A stretch of DNA of 64,000 nt from positions 90,079-154,078 of the forward strand of contig NZ_WOFB01000017.1 of assembly GCF_009733865.1 (NCBI RefSeq), in the 5' to 3' direction. Below the pieces are notes generated by a model, which saw only the letters and a list, made by a program, of their open reading frames with translations, searched no databases and was not told the origin of the DNA. The position numbers were made by a program, and so were the translations under genes. This document shows, in pieces, positions 54,036 through 63,959 of the stretch (position 1 is the first letter of the stretch; each line of letters opens with the position of its first letter). Source of the DNA: Oceanobacillus salinisoli. GTDB taxonomy: Bacteria; Bacillota; Bacilli; Bacillales; Amphibacillaceae.

Positions 54036-55688
54036 ATGGGTGTTAACAATCAAGATTCTACTCCAAGGGAAAGATGGGAGACTGCTGCTTCAAAAATGAT
54101 AAAACGCTTCGCAGAGAGGAAAGAAAGATTCATAACCTCTTCAAATATTGAAGTGAAACGATTGTATGAATCGAAAAGAAAAGAGGAAGTGGGAAATCTT
54201 GGATATCCTGGTCAATATCCATATACCCGTGGGATACATCCAACAATGTATCGAAGTCGTTTTTGGACGATGCGCCAATATGCCGGTTTTGGTTCCGCTA
54301 AGCAAACGAATCAACGTTTTCGGTATTTACTGGAACAGGGGCAAACTGGTTTATCTGTTGCTTTTGATCTACCAACACAAATTGGATATGACTCAGATGA
54401 TGTGATGTCTGAAGGAGAAGTGGGAAAAGTAGGTGTAGCAATTGATACACTTAATGATATGGAGCAATTATTAAGCGGGATTCCCCTTGATAAAGTGAGT
54501 ACCTCCATGACTATTAATGCACCAGCATCCATATTACTCTGTATGTATCTTGCAGTAGGAGAAAAGCAAGGGGTACCTTTTGAAAAAATAGCCGGAACGA
54601 TTCAAAATGATATATTAAAGGAATATATTGCCAGGGGAACCTATATTTTTCCTCCTAAACCGTCGATGCGGTTAATCACAAATATTTTTGAGTTTTGTAA
54701 TAAGTATGTACCGAGATTTAACACCATCAGTATTTCCGGTTATCATATTCGAGAAGCTGGATCCAATGCGGTGCAGGAAGTAGCTTTTACCATTGCTAAT
54801 GGAATGGCATATGTCGATGCTGCAATTGAATCAGGGTTGAAAGTGGATGATTTTGCGTCTCGTTTGGCATTTTTCTTTAATGCCCATAATCATTTATTTG
54901 AAGAAATAGCTAAATTCCGTGCCGCAAGAAGGATTTGGGCTAAAATAATGAAAGAATATTATGGAGCAAAGGATTCGAATAGCTGGAAATTACGTTTTCA
55001 TGCGCAAACCGCTGGCTCTACACTTACTGCCCAGCAGCCAGATAACAACATCGTTCGCGTTACTTTACAAGCGCTTTCGGCAGTACTCGGCGGTACACAG
55101 AGCTTGCACACGAATTCTCGTGATGAAGCACTATCCTTGCCGACCGAGGATTCTGCCAGAATTGCACTTCGCACCCAGCAGATTATTGCTCATGAAAGTG
55201 GTGTCGCTGATACGATTGATCCGTTAGCGGGGTCTTATTTTGTGGAAAGCCTTACTGATGAAATGGAAAAAGAAGTAATGAAGTATTTAGACAAAATTAA
55301 AGAGATCGGTGGTGCAGTCCAGGCGGTTGAAGAGGGATATATGCAGAGGGAGATTCATCAAAATGCTTATCAAATCCAAAAAAATATAGAATACCAGGAT
55401 GAAATTGTTGTAGGCTTAAATAAATTTACCGTGGATGAAGAAGTCGAACCGGATTTATTAAAAGTTGACGAAGCATTGGAAAAAGAACAAATTGATTCGT
55501 TACGTGTAGTAAGGGACAAAAGAGATAATAAAAAAGTGAAAATGACACTGACAGCACTTAAGGAAAATGCAAAAGACGAAAAAGCTAATTTAATCCCTTT
55601 GATATTAGAAGCGGTAAAAGCGTATGCTTCTGTAGGAGAAATTTGCCATGTACTTCGTGAAGAATTTGGAGAATACAGAGGAGTTTAA
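54036..55688 (+). CDS. Methylmalonyl-CoA mutase large (substrate-binding) subunit
   Basis: 550 residues from ATG 54036 behind GGTAGGGGG; the frame is open upstream to 53958 without signal. TIM-barrel substrate domain without the B12 domain, which is encoded by the next gene: the two-subunit layout of archaea and many Firmicutes. Tyr72 in [17 protein letters not shown] and Arg200 in [10 protein letters not shown] match the Tyr/Arg pair typical for methylmalonyl-CoA; isobutyryl- and hydroxyisobutyryl-CoA mutases differ there. It interconverts methylmalonyl-CoA and succinyl-CoA, downstream of Ile/Val breakdown by the adjacent bkd genes. Confidence 0.9.
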   Translation: MGVNNQDSTPRERWETAASKMIKRFAERKERFITSSNIEVKRLYESKRKEEVGNLGYPGQYPYTRGIHPTMYRSRFWTMRQYAGFGSAKQTNQRFRYLLEQGQTGLSVAFDLPTQIGYDSDDVMSEGEVGKVGVAIDTLNDMEQLLSGIPLDKVSTSMTINAPASILLCMYLAVGEKQGVPFEKIAGTIQNDILKEYIARGTYIFPPKPSMRLITNIFEFCNKYVPRFNTISISGYHIREAGSNAVQEVAFTIANGMAYVDAAIESGLKVDDFASRLAFFFNAHNHLFEEIAKFRAARRIWAKIMKEYYGAKDSNSWKLRFHAQTAGSTLTAQQPDNNIVRVTLQALSAVLGGTQSLHTNSRDEALSLPTEDSARIALRTQQIIAHESGVADTIDPLAGSYFVESLTDEMEKEVMKYLDKIKEIGGAVQAVEEGYMQREIHQNAYQIQKNIEYQDEIVVGLNKFTVDEEVEPDLLKVDEALEKEQIDSLRVVRDKRDNKKVKMTLTALKENAKDEKANLIPLILEAVKAYASVGEICHVLREEFGEYRGV

Positions 55689-55703
55689 AGGGGGGGATGA
55701 AAA

Positions 55704-56099
55704 ATGAGGAGGAAAATCCGTGTGTTATTTGCCAAACCAGGTCTTGATGGACATGATAGAGGTGTATTGGTTATTTCTCAAGCATTAAGGGATCATGGAA
55801 TGGAAGTGATTTACACTGGGCTTCGACAGTCTCCTTTACAAATTGCACAAGCAGCCATTCAGGAAGATGTGGATGTGGTCGGATTATCATCCCTTTCAGG
55901 GGCACATCGAACTTTATTTCCGAAAGTCATTGAAGAGTTAGAAAAACAAGGGGCTGGATATATACCAGTTGTTGGTGGCGGTGTTATTCCCAGTGAAGAT
56001 ATTCCTTACTTACTCGAGAAAGGTGTAAAAAAGATATTTACGAGCGGGTCATGTACTGATTTATTAGCCAATTATATTGAGGAATTAATTAATCCTTAA
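55704..56099 (+). CDS. Methylmalonyl-CoA mutase cobalamin-binding subunit
   Basis: 131 residues. B12-binding domain with the base-off His motif LDGHDRG (about 14-20, DxHxxG), GLSSLSGAH (about 59-67) and VVGGGVIP (about 89-96). It supplies adenosylcobalamin to the large subunit encoded 15 bases upstream. ATG 55704 follows AAAGGGGGGATG. The repair GTPase meaB, the epimerase and propionyl-CoA carboxylase, often adjacent, are not found here. Confidence 0.93.
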   Translation: MRRKIRVLFAKPGLDGHDRGVLVISQALRDHGMEVIYTGLRQSPLQIAQAAIQEDVDVVGLSSLSGAHRTLFPKVIEELEKQGAGYIPVVGGGVIPSEDIPYLLEKGVKKIFTSGSCTDLLANYIEELINP

Positions 56100-56345
56100 A
56101 CAGAGCCTGTTGCACTGCCGAAAAATGATAAACGCGGAACTAATAAAAGACCTGGAGATGCTACATAATAGGAAGAGCAGCTTTAGCAAAACTCGAATTC
56201 GCTCATGTGCTCAATTTTTTTTATATTTCTTAAAGTGGAAGAAAAAGCACGGGCAACATTCCCCCTTAAATCCATTCAATAGAACACCATATCTTTTTAT
56301 TTCTATAAAAAATGTAGTAACCTATTTATCAGGAGGTTATGATAG
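56100..56345. other. 246-base gap after the mutase genes, no supported gene
   Basis: A 79-codon open frame (56110-56349) has no ribosome site and no recognisable motif. No terminator with a clear stem. It could be a decayed remnant of a gene that followed the mutase, but nothing identifiable remains. Confidence 0.4.
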
Positions 56346-57476
56346 ATGACAATTACAGTTAATGAAGAGCGACTTTTAGATGAATTTTTTGAGTTAGTTA
56401 AAGTAGATTCGGAAACAAAATATGAAGCCAAGATTGCGGAAGTACTAACTAAAAAACTGACGGATTTAGGTGTTGACGTTATAGAGGATAACAGTAAAGA
56501 AAAAACAGGACATGGCGCAGGGAACCTTATTTGTACCTTAAAAGGCAACAAGCAAGGTGTTGATCCTATTTATTTTACGTCACATATGGATACAGTTGTG
56601 CCAGGTAACAACATCAAACCATCTATTGAAAATGGATATATTGTTTCCGATGGGACTACTATACTCGGTGCCGATGATAAAGCAGGTTTGGCAGCTATAT
56701 TGGAATCGATTCGTGTCTTAAAAGAGAACGATATTCAATATGGGGATATTCAATTTGTCATTACGGTTGGAGAAGAGTCTGGATTAGTTGGTGCAAAAGC
56801 ATTAGATAAATCTTTATTACATGCAAAATTTGGCTATGCTTTAGATAGCAATGGGGAAGTAGGCGATATTATTTTAGCAGCACCCACACAGGCAAAAGTT
56901 CATGCAGTAATTAAAGGTAAAACCGCACATGCCGGATTAGAACCAGAAAAAGGAATATCCGCAATTACACTTGCAGCAAAAGCGATTTCAAAAATGCCGC
57001 TTGGGCGAATTGACGAAGATACGACAGCAAACATAGGCCGGTTTGAAGGTGGAAAGCAAACTAATATTGTTGTTGATCATGTGGAAATTCTGGCAGAAGC
57101 AAGGTCATTAGTTCCAGAAAAAATGGAAAAACAGGTAGAAAAAATGAAAGAAGTTTTCGAGAAAACAGCCGAAGAATATGGCGGATCTGCAGATGTAGAA
57201 ATTAATGTCATGTATCCTGGATTCCATCAAAATGCAGGAGACGAAGTGGTAGAAATGGCAAGAAATGCAGCGAAAAAACTCGGGCGTGAAAGTAATTTAC
57301 TAAAAAGTGGTGGTGGCAGTGATGCTAACATTATTGCTGGATTCGGAATTCCCACTGTAAATCTTGCTGTCGGCTATGAAGAAATTCATACTACCAATGA
57401 ACGCATTTCGGTAGAGAATCTGGTTAAAATCACAGAATTGGTAGTTGAGATTATTCAACAAGTATCCAAAAAATAA
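56346..57476 (+). CDS. yqjE: M20-family peptidase T-like protein (YqjE)
   Basis: 376 residues. Zn-dependent exopeptidase: first ligand region YFTSHMDTVVPG (about 78-89), bridging Asp in LGADDKAGLAA (about 108-118), catalytic Glu pair in GEESGLVGAK (about 144-153), Asp in GYALDSNGE, and the lid domain (about 185-300). Likely a tripeptidase or aminopeptidase in the cytosol. ATG 56346 follows AGGAGG. Confidence 0.9.
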   Translation: MTITVNEERLLDEFFELVKVDSETKYEAKIAEVLTKKLTDLGVDVIEDNSKEKTGHGAGNLICTLKGNKQGVDPIYFTSHMDTVVPGNNIKPSIENGYIVSDGTTILGADDKAGLAAILESIRVLKENDIQYGDIQFVITVGEESGLVGAKALDKSLLHAKFGYALDSNGEVGDIILAAPTQAKVHAVIKGKTAHAGLEPEKGISAITLAAKAISKMPLGRIDEDTTANIGRFEGGKQTNIVVDHVEILAEARSLVPEKMEKQVEKMKEVFEKTAEEYGGSADVEINVMYPGFHQNAGDEVVEMARNAAKKLGRESNLLKSGGGSDANIIAGFGIPTVNLAVGYEEIHTTNERISVENLVKITELVVEIIQQVSKK

Positions 57477-57510
57477 TCTAGGGAAACGGATTCGTGGTCC
57501 CAAACTTATA

Positions 57511-57577
57511 AGAAGAAAAAATCCGAACTAATTCGAATTTTAACTGAAGCATTTTGAATTATAGTTCGGATTTTTCT
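57511..57577 (-). repeat. Repeat C, copy 3 (TCCGAACT inverted repeat), probable terminator
   Basis: AAAAAATCCGAACTA and TAGTTCGGATTTTT enclose TTCGAATTTTAACTG and TTTTGAATTA, as in copy 2 and in the same orientation. The TGGGACA block is not preserved (GGTCCCAAAC lies on the left). Confidence 0.75.
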
Positions 57578-57631
57578 TTGGGTACTTTATGTATAAATGA
57601 ATGAATATACAAGTAAGAAAAAACAAAGATG

Positions 57632-57640
57632 TGGTATAAT
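57632..57640 (+). promoter_or_regulatory. Extended -10 promoter for dinB
   Basis: TG-G-TATAAT, identical to the gcv promoter -10, 35 bases before dinB. No LexA box (CGAAC-N4-GTTCG) is seen nearby. Confidence 0.55.
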
Positions 57641-57674
57641 TAGTAGACAATTCTAGGAGTAAGGATGAATTTTT

Positions 57675-58928
57675 ATGTCAACACAAAAGCAGAATAAAAG
57701 AAGAATAATATTTCATATTGATATGAACTGCTTTTATGCATCCGTAGAGATGGCATTTAATCCACAGCTGAAAGGCAAACCTTTAGCTATTGCAGGAAAT
57801 CCTGAAGAACGCAGGGGAATCATTGTGACGAGCAGCTATGAAGCAAGAGCTAAAGGAATCAAAACGACAATGAATCTATGGCAGGCTAAAAAACTCTGTC
57901 CTGAATTAATTGTCATGAAGCCCAACTTTGAACGTTACCGAAATGCTTCCAAGGAATTATTCAAAATATTGTCAGACATTACTCCATATGTCCAACCTGT
58001 TTCTATTGATGAAGGTTATATGGATGTTACGGATATACATGATTACGGGACACCAGTTGAATTAGCCCATTATCTTCAAAATAAAATTAAGAATGATCTT
58101 GACCTTCCATGCAGTATTGGAATTGCTCCCAATAAATTTTTGGCAAAAATGGCCTCTGATATGAAAAAGCCTTTAGGAATAACGATCCTTAGAAAACGGG
58201 AATTGGCGAAAACGCTATGGCCATTGCCGGTAGAGGAGATGTATGGGGTAGGTGAAAAAACTGCTAAAAAGATGCACTCGTTTGGAATCAAAACCATTGG
58301 AGACTTAGCAAAAGAAGATACATATCAACTTAAACAGCTTTTTGGAATTAATGGAGAAAGGTTAAAAAATAGAGCTAACGGGGTGGATCCTCGTCCAGTG
58401 GATCCAGATGCGATTTATGATTTTAAAAGCATAGGTAATTCCCAGACAATGGCAAAAGATACGACAGATATGAAAGAAATAAGCAGACTAATGAACCGTC
58501 TTGCTGAAAATGTAGAACGAAGAATGAAACGTAAAAATGCAGCTGGAAAAAGCATACAATTAATGATACGCTACCATGATCGAAAAACGATAACACGCAG
58601 TAAAAAGTTGGATTACTATATTGATTCTAAGTCAGATATTCTCTTTCTGGCCAATGAATTGTTGCAGCAACATTGGAATTTGGAACCTATTCGACTAATT
58701 GGAATTACCGTTCAGGATGTTGAGGATAAACAAAACATAGGACAACAATTGGATTTGTTTACTTACGAAAAGGTCGCCAGTAAAGAAAAGTTGTATAGTG
58801 CAATCAATCAGTTAACAGAAAAATACGGCGAGAATCCGTTTAAAATACTACAGTCTCCAGAAACCTCAGATATACAGCACCCTCAAACCAGTTTTCAGAA
58901 AGATTTTTTAGATGATTACAGGAAATAA
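57675..58928 (+). CDS. dinB: DNA polymerase IV (Y family)
   Basis: 417 residues (YqjH/PolY1 type). Error-prone translesion polymerase. Metal-binding residues in HIDMNCFYASVE (about 14-25) and PVSIDEGYMD (about 114-123); GIAPNKFLAKMASDMKKP near 150; helix-hairpin-helix GVGEKTAKKM; clamp-binding motif QQLDLF near 360. ATG 57675 is preceded by AGGAGTAAGGATG. Confidence 0.95.
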   Translation: MSTQKQNKRRIIFHIDMNCFYASVEMAFNPQLKGKPLAIAGNPEERRGIIVTSSYEARAKGIKTTMNLWQAKKLCPELIVMKPNFERYRNASKELFKILSDITPYVQPVSIDEGYMDVTDIHDYGTPVELAHYLQNKIKNDLDLPCSIGIAPNKFLAKMASDMKKPLGITILRKRELAKTLWPLPVEEMYGVGEKTAKKMHSFGIKTIGDLAKEDTYQLKQLFGINGERLKNRANGVDPRPVDPDAIYDFKSIGNSQTMAKDTTDMKEISRLMNRLAENVERRMKRKNAAGKSIQLMIRYHDRKTITRSKKLDYYIDSKSDILFLANELLQQHWNLEPIRLIGITVQDVEDKQNIGQQLDLFTYEKVASKEKLYSAINQLTEKYGENPFKILQSPETSDIQHPQTSFQKDFLDDYRK

Positions 58929-58949
58929 GATAAGGTCGAAAAATAAATG

Positions 58950-59005
58950 GAATCTTCAATAGTTTTTTTCATCCCTTATTGTTAGATAAACGAATCACGT
59001 GATAA
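58950..59005 (-). repeat. Repeat E, internally deleted copy
   Basis: GAATCTTCAATAGTTTTTTTCATCCCTTATTGTTAG and then AAACGAATCACGTGATAAA join the two ends of repeat E with about 120 central bases missing. Confidence 0.6.
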
Positions 59006-59063
59006 ATGAACTATAAAAAGAACGAAACTATAGTAAAGGGCAATTATTATGTAGCAAATACTT

Positions 59064-59101
59064 AACAGACAAAATACTCCTTTTAGTATTTTGTCTGTTA
59101 T
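59064..59101. terminator. Perfect palindrome between dinB and the aldehyde dehydrogenase gene
   Basis: AACAGACAAAATACT and AGTATTTTGTCTGTT pair over 15 bases around CCTTTT. It lies between convergent genes, so it likely stops both, though the T run is weak. Confidence 0.6.
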
Positions 59102-59142
59102 AATTCTATTTATTTTGATGATAGACTCATTCTCTTAAATTA

Positions 59143-60513
59143 TTATTCCATGATTTTCTTTACAATCGATTCTGAAACTTTATTACCGGGATAACGGAAT
59201 GGGATATCGAACTTCGTTGTTTGTTTTAGTATGCTTTTTTGGTGGGTAAAAGCATCAAAGCTGAATTTCCCATGATAAGCACCCATCCCGCTTGTACCAA
59301 CTCCACCAAATGGTAAATGAGGGTTTGCTAAGTGATAAAATGTATCATTGATGGAACCTCCACCAAAAGGGACATACTCAATGACTTGCTGTTGTGTTTG
59401 ACTATCTTCCCCAAAGTAATATAAGGCCAGTGGTTTTTCACTTGTTTTAATGCGATGTAAAGCATCTTCCAAGTTTGTAAAACTTAATACAGGAAGAATT
59501 GGTCCAAATATTTCTTCGTGCATTACCGCATCTTCCCATGTGATTTTATCAAGGACAGTCGGTTCAATTGTAAGTGTATCTTTATCGAAATTGCCCCCAT
59601 GTATCACATTGCCATTAGAAAGGAAGCGGATTAGACGGTCAAAATGTTTGTCGTTAATAATACGCGTATAATCATTGTTTTTTAAAGGGTCTTTACTATA
59701 AAAAGAACGAATATATTTTTTAACCGCTTTTAAAAATTTAAATTTAACTTTTTCATGCACGCACACATAGTCTGGTGCAACGCATGTTTGCCCTGCATTT
59801 GTAAACTTACCCCAAACAATTCGTTTTGCAGCTAAATTAATATTTGCATCCTCATCGACTACTGCTGGACTTTTCCCGCCTAATTCAAGTGTCACAGGTG
59901 TTAAGTGTTCACTTGCTGCCTTCATTACAATTTTTCCAACTTCAAGGCTACCGGTAAAGAAGATTTTATCAAATCGCTGCTCTAACAATTCTGTTGTTGT
60001 TTCTATTCCTCCTTCTATAACTGTAAAAAAAGAACTGTCAAAATGATCTCTAATCATATCTGCTAGTAGGGAGGAAGTTGCTGTTGCGTGTTCGGAAGGC
60101 TTCAGGACAACACAGTTTCCTGCAGAAATTGCTCCTATTACTGGTGCCAGCGCTAATTGTAACGGATAATTCCATGGTGAGATAACTAACGCTACACCGA
60201 ATGGTTCTTTTAAAATATAACTTTTGGATCCTTTATGAGTAATTGGTGATGGAACCTTTTCTGGTTCCATCCAGCTGCGCAGGTTTTTAACAGCAAAATC
60301 AATCTCTGAAAAGAGAAACCCTAGCTCAGTTGTGTATACCTCATATCTTGATTTATTTAGATCTCGCTTTAATGCTCGGTAGATTTGGGATTCATTCTTT
60401 TTAAGCATTTGCTTTAAATTTTCTAATTGTTTTTTTCGAAACTCATATGAGACCGTATTCCCATTTAAGAAATACGCTCTTACATTGGATACCGCTTTTT
60501 CGGTTGTTTCCAT
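59143..60513 (-). CDS. Aldehyde dehydrogenase (YwdH-like, class 3 type)
   Basis: 456 residues, same length as B. subtilis YwdH. Oxidises aldehydes to acids with NAD(P). PWNYPLQLALAPVIGA near 115, Glu in LELGGKSPAVV near 213, catalytic Cys in FTNAGQTCVAPDY near 245, and EEIFGPILPVL near 335. ATG 60513 follows AGAGGAG. It is last in the leftward ugpQ-namA-rnz operon, 12 bases after rnz. Natural substrate unknown, perhaps fatty or aromatic aldehydes. Confidence 0.88.
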   Translation of the reverse strand: METTEKAVSNVRAYFLNGNTVSYEFRKKQLENLKQMLKKNESQIYRALKRDLNKSRYEVYTTELGFLFSEIDFAVKNLRSWMEPEKVPSPITHKGSKSYILKEPFGVALVISPWNYPLQLALAPVIGAISAGNCVVLKPSEHATATSSLLADMIRDHFDSSFFTVIEGGIETTTELLEQRFDKIFFTGSLEVGKIVMKAASEHLTPVTLELGGKSPAVVDEDANINLAAKRIVWGKFTNAGQTCVAPDYVCVHEKVKFKFLKAVKKYIRSFYSKDPLKNNDYTRIINDKHFDRLIRFLSNGNVIHGGNFDKDTLTIEPTVLDKITWEDAVMHEEIFGPILPVLSFTNLEDALHRIKTSEKPLALYYFGEDSQTQQQVIEYVPFGGGSINDTFYHLANPHLPFGGVGTSGMGAYHGKFSFDAFTHQKSILKQTTKFDIPFRYPGNKVSESIVKKIME

Positions 60514-60525
60514 AAAAGTTCTCCT

Positions 60526-61452
60526 CTACGTTTGATGTTCTATGATTATTCTTTTTAAGTCTGTTGCCATGGTTGTGTTTGAGAAGATTTGTTGTGCTTC
60601 GTTTGTCAGCAGCTTATTGTCTTCTTTTTGATAGCGCGATGAAATATGAGTTAGGATTAAATGGTCTACATTCCCTTGTTTAGCTAGGAAGGCTGCTTGG
60701 GTCGTTGTTGAATGAAAATAATCATATGCTAAGGCAGATTTATCTTGATCGAATGTTGCCTCATGGATTAAAACATTTGAATTGCTTACAAACTCAATAT
60801 GTTCCTCCTTATACCGTGTATCACCAAGAATACTAATCACTCTTCCTTGTTTATCAGGTCCTATATAATCCTCCTGGTGCAAGATTTTTCCATCGTCAGT
60901 CGTTACAACAGAATTTTCCTTAATTTGTCTGTAAATGGGGCCAGGTATGATTCCGATTTTTTGTAACTTATCTACGAGTAACTCCCCAGGCTTATTTTTT
61001 TCGACAATACGGTAACCAAAACTTGCTATACCGTGATCGAGTTTTTTTGCATGTACTTGAAAATGATCATCGTCCATTACTTTTCCTTCTGTAGTCTCAA
61101 CAAAGGTAATAGGATAAGTGAGATGGGATGAACTTACTCGGAGACTTGTTTCCACAAACTCTTTAATTCCACTTGGACCATAGATGGTCAGTTCTTCATC
61201 ACCACCTTGGAAGGAACGACTGCTAAGGAAACCAGGTAAACCGAAAATATGATCCCCATGCAAATGCGTAATAAATATTTTATTTACTTTTCTCGGTTTA
61301 ATGGATGTATGCAGAATCTGATGCTGGGTTGCTTCCCCGCAATCAAAAAGCCATACATTATTAATTTCCTGCAATAAGGATAAAGCAATACTTGATACAT
61401 TCCGTTCTTTTGAGGGGACACCTGCACCAGTCCCAAGAAAAATTAGCTCCAT
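60526..61452 (-). CDS. rnz: Ribonuclease Z
   Basis: 308 residues. Metallo-beta-lactamase-fold endonuclease that trims tRNA 3' ends, mainly of precursors without encoded CCA. Zinc motif [14 protein letters not shown] gives His63, His65, Asp67, His68; further ligands in GDTRYKEE and HEATF, and LTHISSRY. The flexible arm (about 150-185, [15 protein letters not shown]) clamps tRNA. ATG 61452 behind GGAGG. Confidence 0.95.
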   Translation of the reverse strand: MELIFLGTGAGVPSKERNVSSIALSLLQEINNVWLFDCGEATQHQILHTSIKPRKVNKIFITHLHGDHIFGLPGFLSSRSFQGGDEELTIYGPSGIKEFVETSLRVSSSHLTYPITFVETTEGKVMDDDHFQVHAKKLDHGIASFGYRIVEKNKPGELLVDKLQKIGIIPGPIYRQIKENSVVTTDDGKILHQEDYIGPDKQGRVISILGDTRYKEEHIEFVSNSNVLIHEATFDQDKSALAYDYFHSTTTQAAFLAKQGNVDHLILTHISSRYQKEDNKLLTNEAQQIFSNTTMATDLKRIIIEHQT

Positions 61453-61473
61453 AACTTTTTATATCCTCCAACA

Positions 61474-62496
61474 TTATTTCCAGCCGCGTTTGTATTGTTT
61501 CGGCGCTTCGATGTCTGTTTGTAATTCATCTGAAGCAGCTTTAGCCCAATATGGGTTGCGTAATAGTGCTCTACCGATAAAAATTAAATCGGCACGGTCA
61601 TTTTGAAGTATTTCCTCTGCTTGAAGCCCAGTTGTTATTAATCCAACCGCACCGGTATAAATGTTTGTATGATGTTTAATAATCTCAGCGCGTTTCACCT
61701 GGTATCCTGGATAGGAAGGGACTGGTTTTGGTACAATTCCACCTGAACTGCAATCAATTAAATCTACTCCCATTTTTTTTAATTGCTCTGTAAAATACAA
61801 TATATCTTCCAGTGTATTTCCATTTTCATCGTATTCATTAGTTGATAAACGTACAAATAACGGTCCACCCCATTCCGTTTTTACCGCTTCAATGGTTTCC
61901 TTCAGCATACGGAAGCGGCCATTCCTATCTCCACCATACGAATCCTCTCTCTTATTGGTTAATGGTGATAAAAATTCATTAAGCAAGTAACCGTGTGCCG
62001 CATGAATTTCTATCATATCAAATTTTGCTTCCTTTGCACGTCTAGCACCATTTTTAAAAGCTGAGACCGTATTCTGAATATCCTTCGCAGTCATCTCCAA
62101 AGGTTGTTTTGACTTTTCGCTAAATGGAATGGACGAAGGAGCATAAATTGGAGTAGTTGAATCTAACACCGCTTTTCTACCAGCATGAGCGAGCTGAATC
62201 CCTGATTTTGACCCGTATGCATGAAGTTGTTCATTTAGTTGCTTGAAACCTTCTATATGTTGATCAGACCAAATTCCTAAATCGTGAACAGAAATTCTTC
62301 CTTCGGGTTGCACAGCTGTTGCTTCAACGATGACAAGACCTACTTGCCCGACGGCTCTGGATGCATAATGTGTCAAATGGAAGGGGGTAAGCATGCCATT
62401 TTCCTTCATCGAAGAGTACATACACATAGGTGACATCACAATTCGGTTTTTAAGGGTAACATCTTTTATTTTAAATGGTGAAAATAATTTGGTCAC
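61474..62496 (-). CDS. namA: NADPH dehydrogenase (old yellow enzyme family)
   Basis: 340 residues (YqjM). FMN enzyme that reduces alkenes conjugated to carbonyl or nitro groups; in B. subtilis induced by oxidative and electrophile stress. Cys25 and Tyr27 in MSPMCMYSS tune the flavin; substrate His pair in EIHAAHGYL (about 163 and 166); DLIDCSSGG and [13 protein letters not shown] contact FMN. ATG 62496. Cotranscribed with rnz and the aldehyde dehydrogenase gene, which could oxidise the products. Confidence 0.95.
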   Translation of the reverse strand: MTKLFSPFKIKDVTLKNRIVMSPMCMYSSMKENGMLTPFHLTHYASRAVGQVGLVIVEATAVQPEGRISVHDLGIWSDQHIEGFKQLNEQLHAYGSKSGIQLAHAGRKAVLDSTTPIYAPSSIPFSEKSKQPLEMTAKDIQNTVSAFKNGARRAKEAKFDMIEIHAAHGYLLNEFLSPLTNKREDSYGGDRNGRFRMLKETIEAVKTEWGGPLFVRLSTNEYDENGNTLEDILYFTEQLKKMGVDLIDCSSGGIVPKPVPSYPGYQVKRAEIIKHHTNIYTGAVGLITTGLQAEEILQNDRADLIFIGRALLRNPYWAKAASDELQTDIEAPKQYKRGWK

Positions 62497-62506
62497 AGTA
62501 TACCTC

Positions 62507-63238
62507 CTAGAATTTTTCTTGCTTATACTTAAATGCTATATCCGGGACATCAGTAAATATTCCGTCACAGCCTACATCAAAGCAGCGCTTAATCGATGGA
62601 TATTTATTTACTGTATATACCCGTACTTTCATCTTTTTTTGATGGGCTTCATCAACCAATAATTGGTTTAATAATCTGTACTTGATATGTATCGCATTTG
62701 CTCCTAATTCTTTCGCGTCATAAATCAAGTGTTTATTTTTTTTCGAAGTAAGAAAGGCAACACCTATGGAACGATTAATGTCCTTCATGCGTTTGACGCT
62801 TTCAGGGTTAAAGGTAGAAAGTGTCGTTCGTTCGAGAAGTTGATATTCCTTTAGCATTTCATATACAATCATTTCCAGATCTTTATAATCTATTTTATTA
62901 TTTTTTAGTTCAATATTTAAGTATAACGGCTTATGTTTTGCCCAATCTAAAAACTCTTTCAAAGATGGTAATTGAGTATTTGAATATTTTTTGGAAAACC
63001 AGCTTCCGGCATCTAGCGTTTTTAGCTGAGCGAATGTTAGGTCTTTGACATATCCTCTGCCATTTGTCGTCCGTTTAACATGTTCATCATGGATAAGGAT
63101 GGGAACATTGTCTTTTGTTAACTGGACATCAGTTTCAATCCCGTCCGCTTTCATTTGATATACCAGTTCAAATGCAGGCAATGTATTTTCTGGTGCGTAT
63201 TTACTGGCTCCCCGGTGCGCAAAAATTTTTGTAGTCAA
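62507..63238 (-). CDS. ugpQ: Glycerophosphodiester phosphodiesterase (YqiK-like)
   Basis: 243 residues. TIM-barrel phosphodiesterase that splits glycerophosphodiesters into glycerol-3-phosphate and an alcohol. Active-site [17 protein letters not shown] (8-24) and [28 protein letters not shown] (split here in two parts: metal ligands Glu/Asp and the second His). No signal peptide, so cytosolic, unlike secreted GlpQ. ATG 63238 follows AGAGGTGAC. First gene of the leftward operon, 10 bases before namA. Confidence 0.92.
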   Translation of the reverse strand: MTTKIFAHRGASKYAPENTLPAFELVYQMKADGIETDVQLTKDNVPILIHDEHVKRTTNGRGYVKDLTFAQLKTLDAGSWFSKKYSNTQLPSLKEFLDWAKHKPLYLNIELKNNKIDYKDLEMIVYEMLKEYQLLERTTLSTFNPESVKRMKDINRSIGVAFLTSKKNKHLIYDAKELGANAIHIKYRLLNQLLVDEAHQKKMKVRVYTVNKYPSIKRCFDVGCDGIFTDVPDIAFKYKQEKF

Positions 63239-63261
63239 TCATGTCACCTCTTTTGTATTCT

Positions 63262-63441
63262 TGGAAGATAAAGTGAATCTTCAATCAGTGAGGGTTTTTT
63301 CCATCCCCAACTGATTGTTAGACCTAAAGGCCTCTAAACGAATCTGGAGTTTACTGGCTGCTCGACCCCCACTTATAATTCTTGATGTATCTCGAATTCT
63401 TCTCGCTAAGGGTCTTACAGCCAGTTAATCACGTGTTAAAA
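63262..63441 (+). repeat. Repeat E, long copy
   Basis: About 180 bp, opposite orientation to 44285-44473. Starts GATAAAGTGAATCTTC, holds GTTTACTGGCTGC, CCCCCACTTATAATTC, TATCTCGAATTCTT, and ends TTACAGCCAGTTAATCACG. It occupies half of the 63239-63592 gap. A weak start of repeat A (AAAAAAGTATAAAACG, 63437) follows; nothing else is seen apart from AT-rich promoter-like DNA. Confidence 0.8.
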
Positions 63442-63592
63442 AAGTATAAAACGTTCAGCTGTATAAAAGCAACAAAGCAGGAAATTAAAAAAACTCTTAT
63501 GTAAATCATATGATGAATTTATAAGAAACAAACTATATTGTTACCGAAACTATGCCCAACATGTTACACTTTGAGTTAAAGGTGGTATGAAA

Positions 63593-63928
63593 ATGAAATT
63601 AATGATTACTCCAGAAGCAAATAGGAAATTAAAGGAACTGAATGTAGAGGAAAACAAATATTTACTTTTATGGTATGACAGGGACGATTGTGGTTGCGGG
63701 GTTAACGGATTACCAACCATACGTTTTACGAATGAGAAAAAGGACTTTCATCAAGAAGTAAATAATCAATCCTTTCCAACATTAATCCCCGAGCAACAGG
63801 CCGTATTTTTTAATAATGACTTAAAGTTGGATATTCATCTGGGGTCTTTTCGATTAACGAGTCCGAATGAGATGCTAAATCCGTTTATTCCACAGCATAG
63901 CATTTGCACGCCTGTTTATGATAATTAG
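63593..63928 (+). CDS. yqkB: YqkB-like iron-sulfur biosynthesis domain protein
   Basis: 111 residues from ATG 63593, seven bases after AAAGGTGG; ATG 63587 is too close. The sequence follows the HesB/IscA-like fold of YqkB: MKLMITPEANRKLKEL, WYDRDDCGCGVNGLPTIRF with a CGC pair, and a final Cys near the C-terminus (HSICTPVYDN). A-type family members bind or pass iron-sulfur clusters; the YqkB branch has an altered Cys pattern and no proven client. Confidence 0.82.
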   Translation: MKLMITPEANRKLKELNVEENKYLLLWYDRDDCGCGVNGLPTIRFTNEKKDFHQEVNNQSFPTLIPEQQAVFFNNDLKLDIHLGSFRLTSPNEMLNPFIPQHSICTPVYDN

Positions 63929-63959
63929 GTTGATACAAATTGTATCAACCTAATTTTTT
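63924..63959 (+). terminator. Terminator after yqkB-like gene
   Basis: ATTAGGTTGATACAA and TTGTATCAACCTAAT pair perfectly over 15 bases, followed by TTTTTT. Confidence 0.92.

Noticed and set aside
56110..56349. 79-codon frame after the mutase genes
   Set aside because: No ribosome site, unusual composition and overlap with the yqjE start region; no similarity to MeaB or epimerase.
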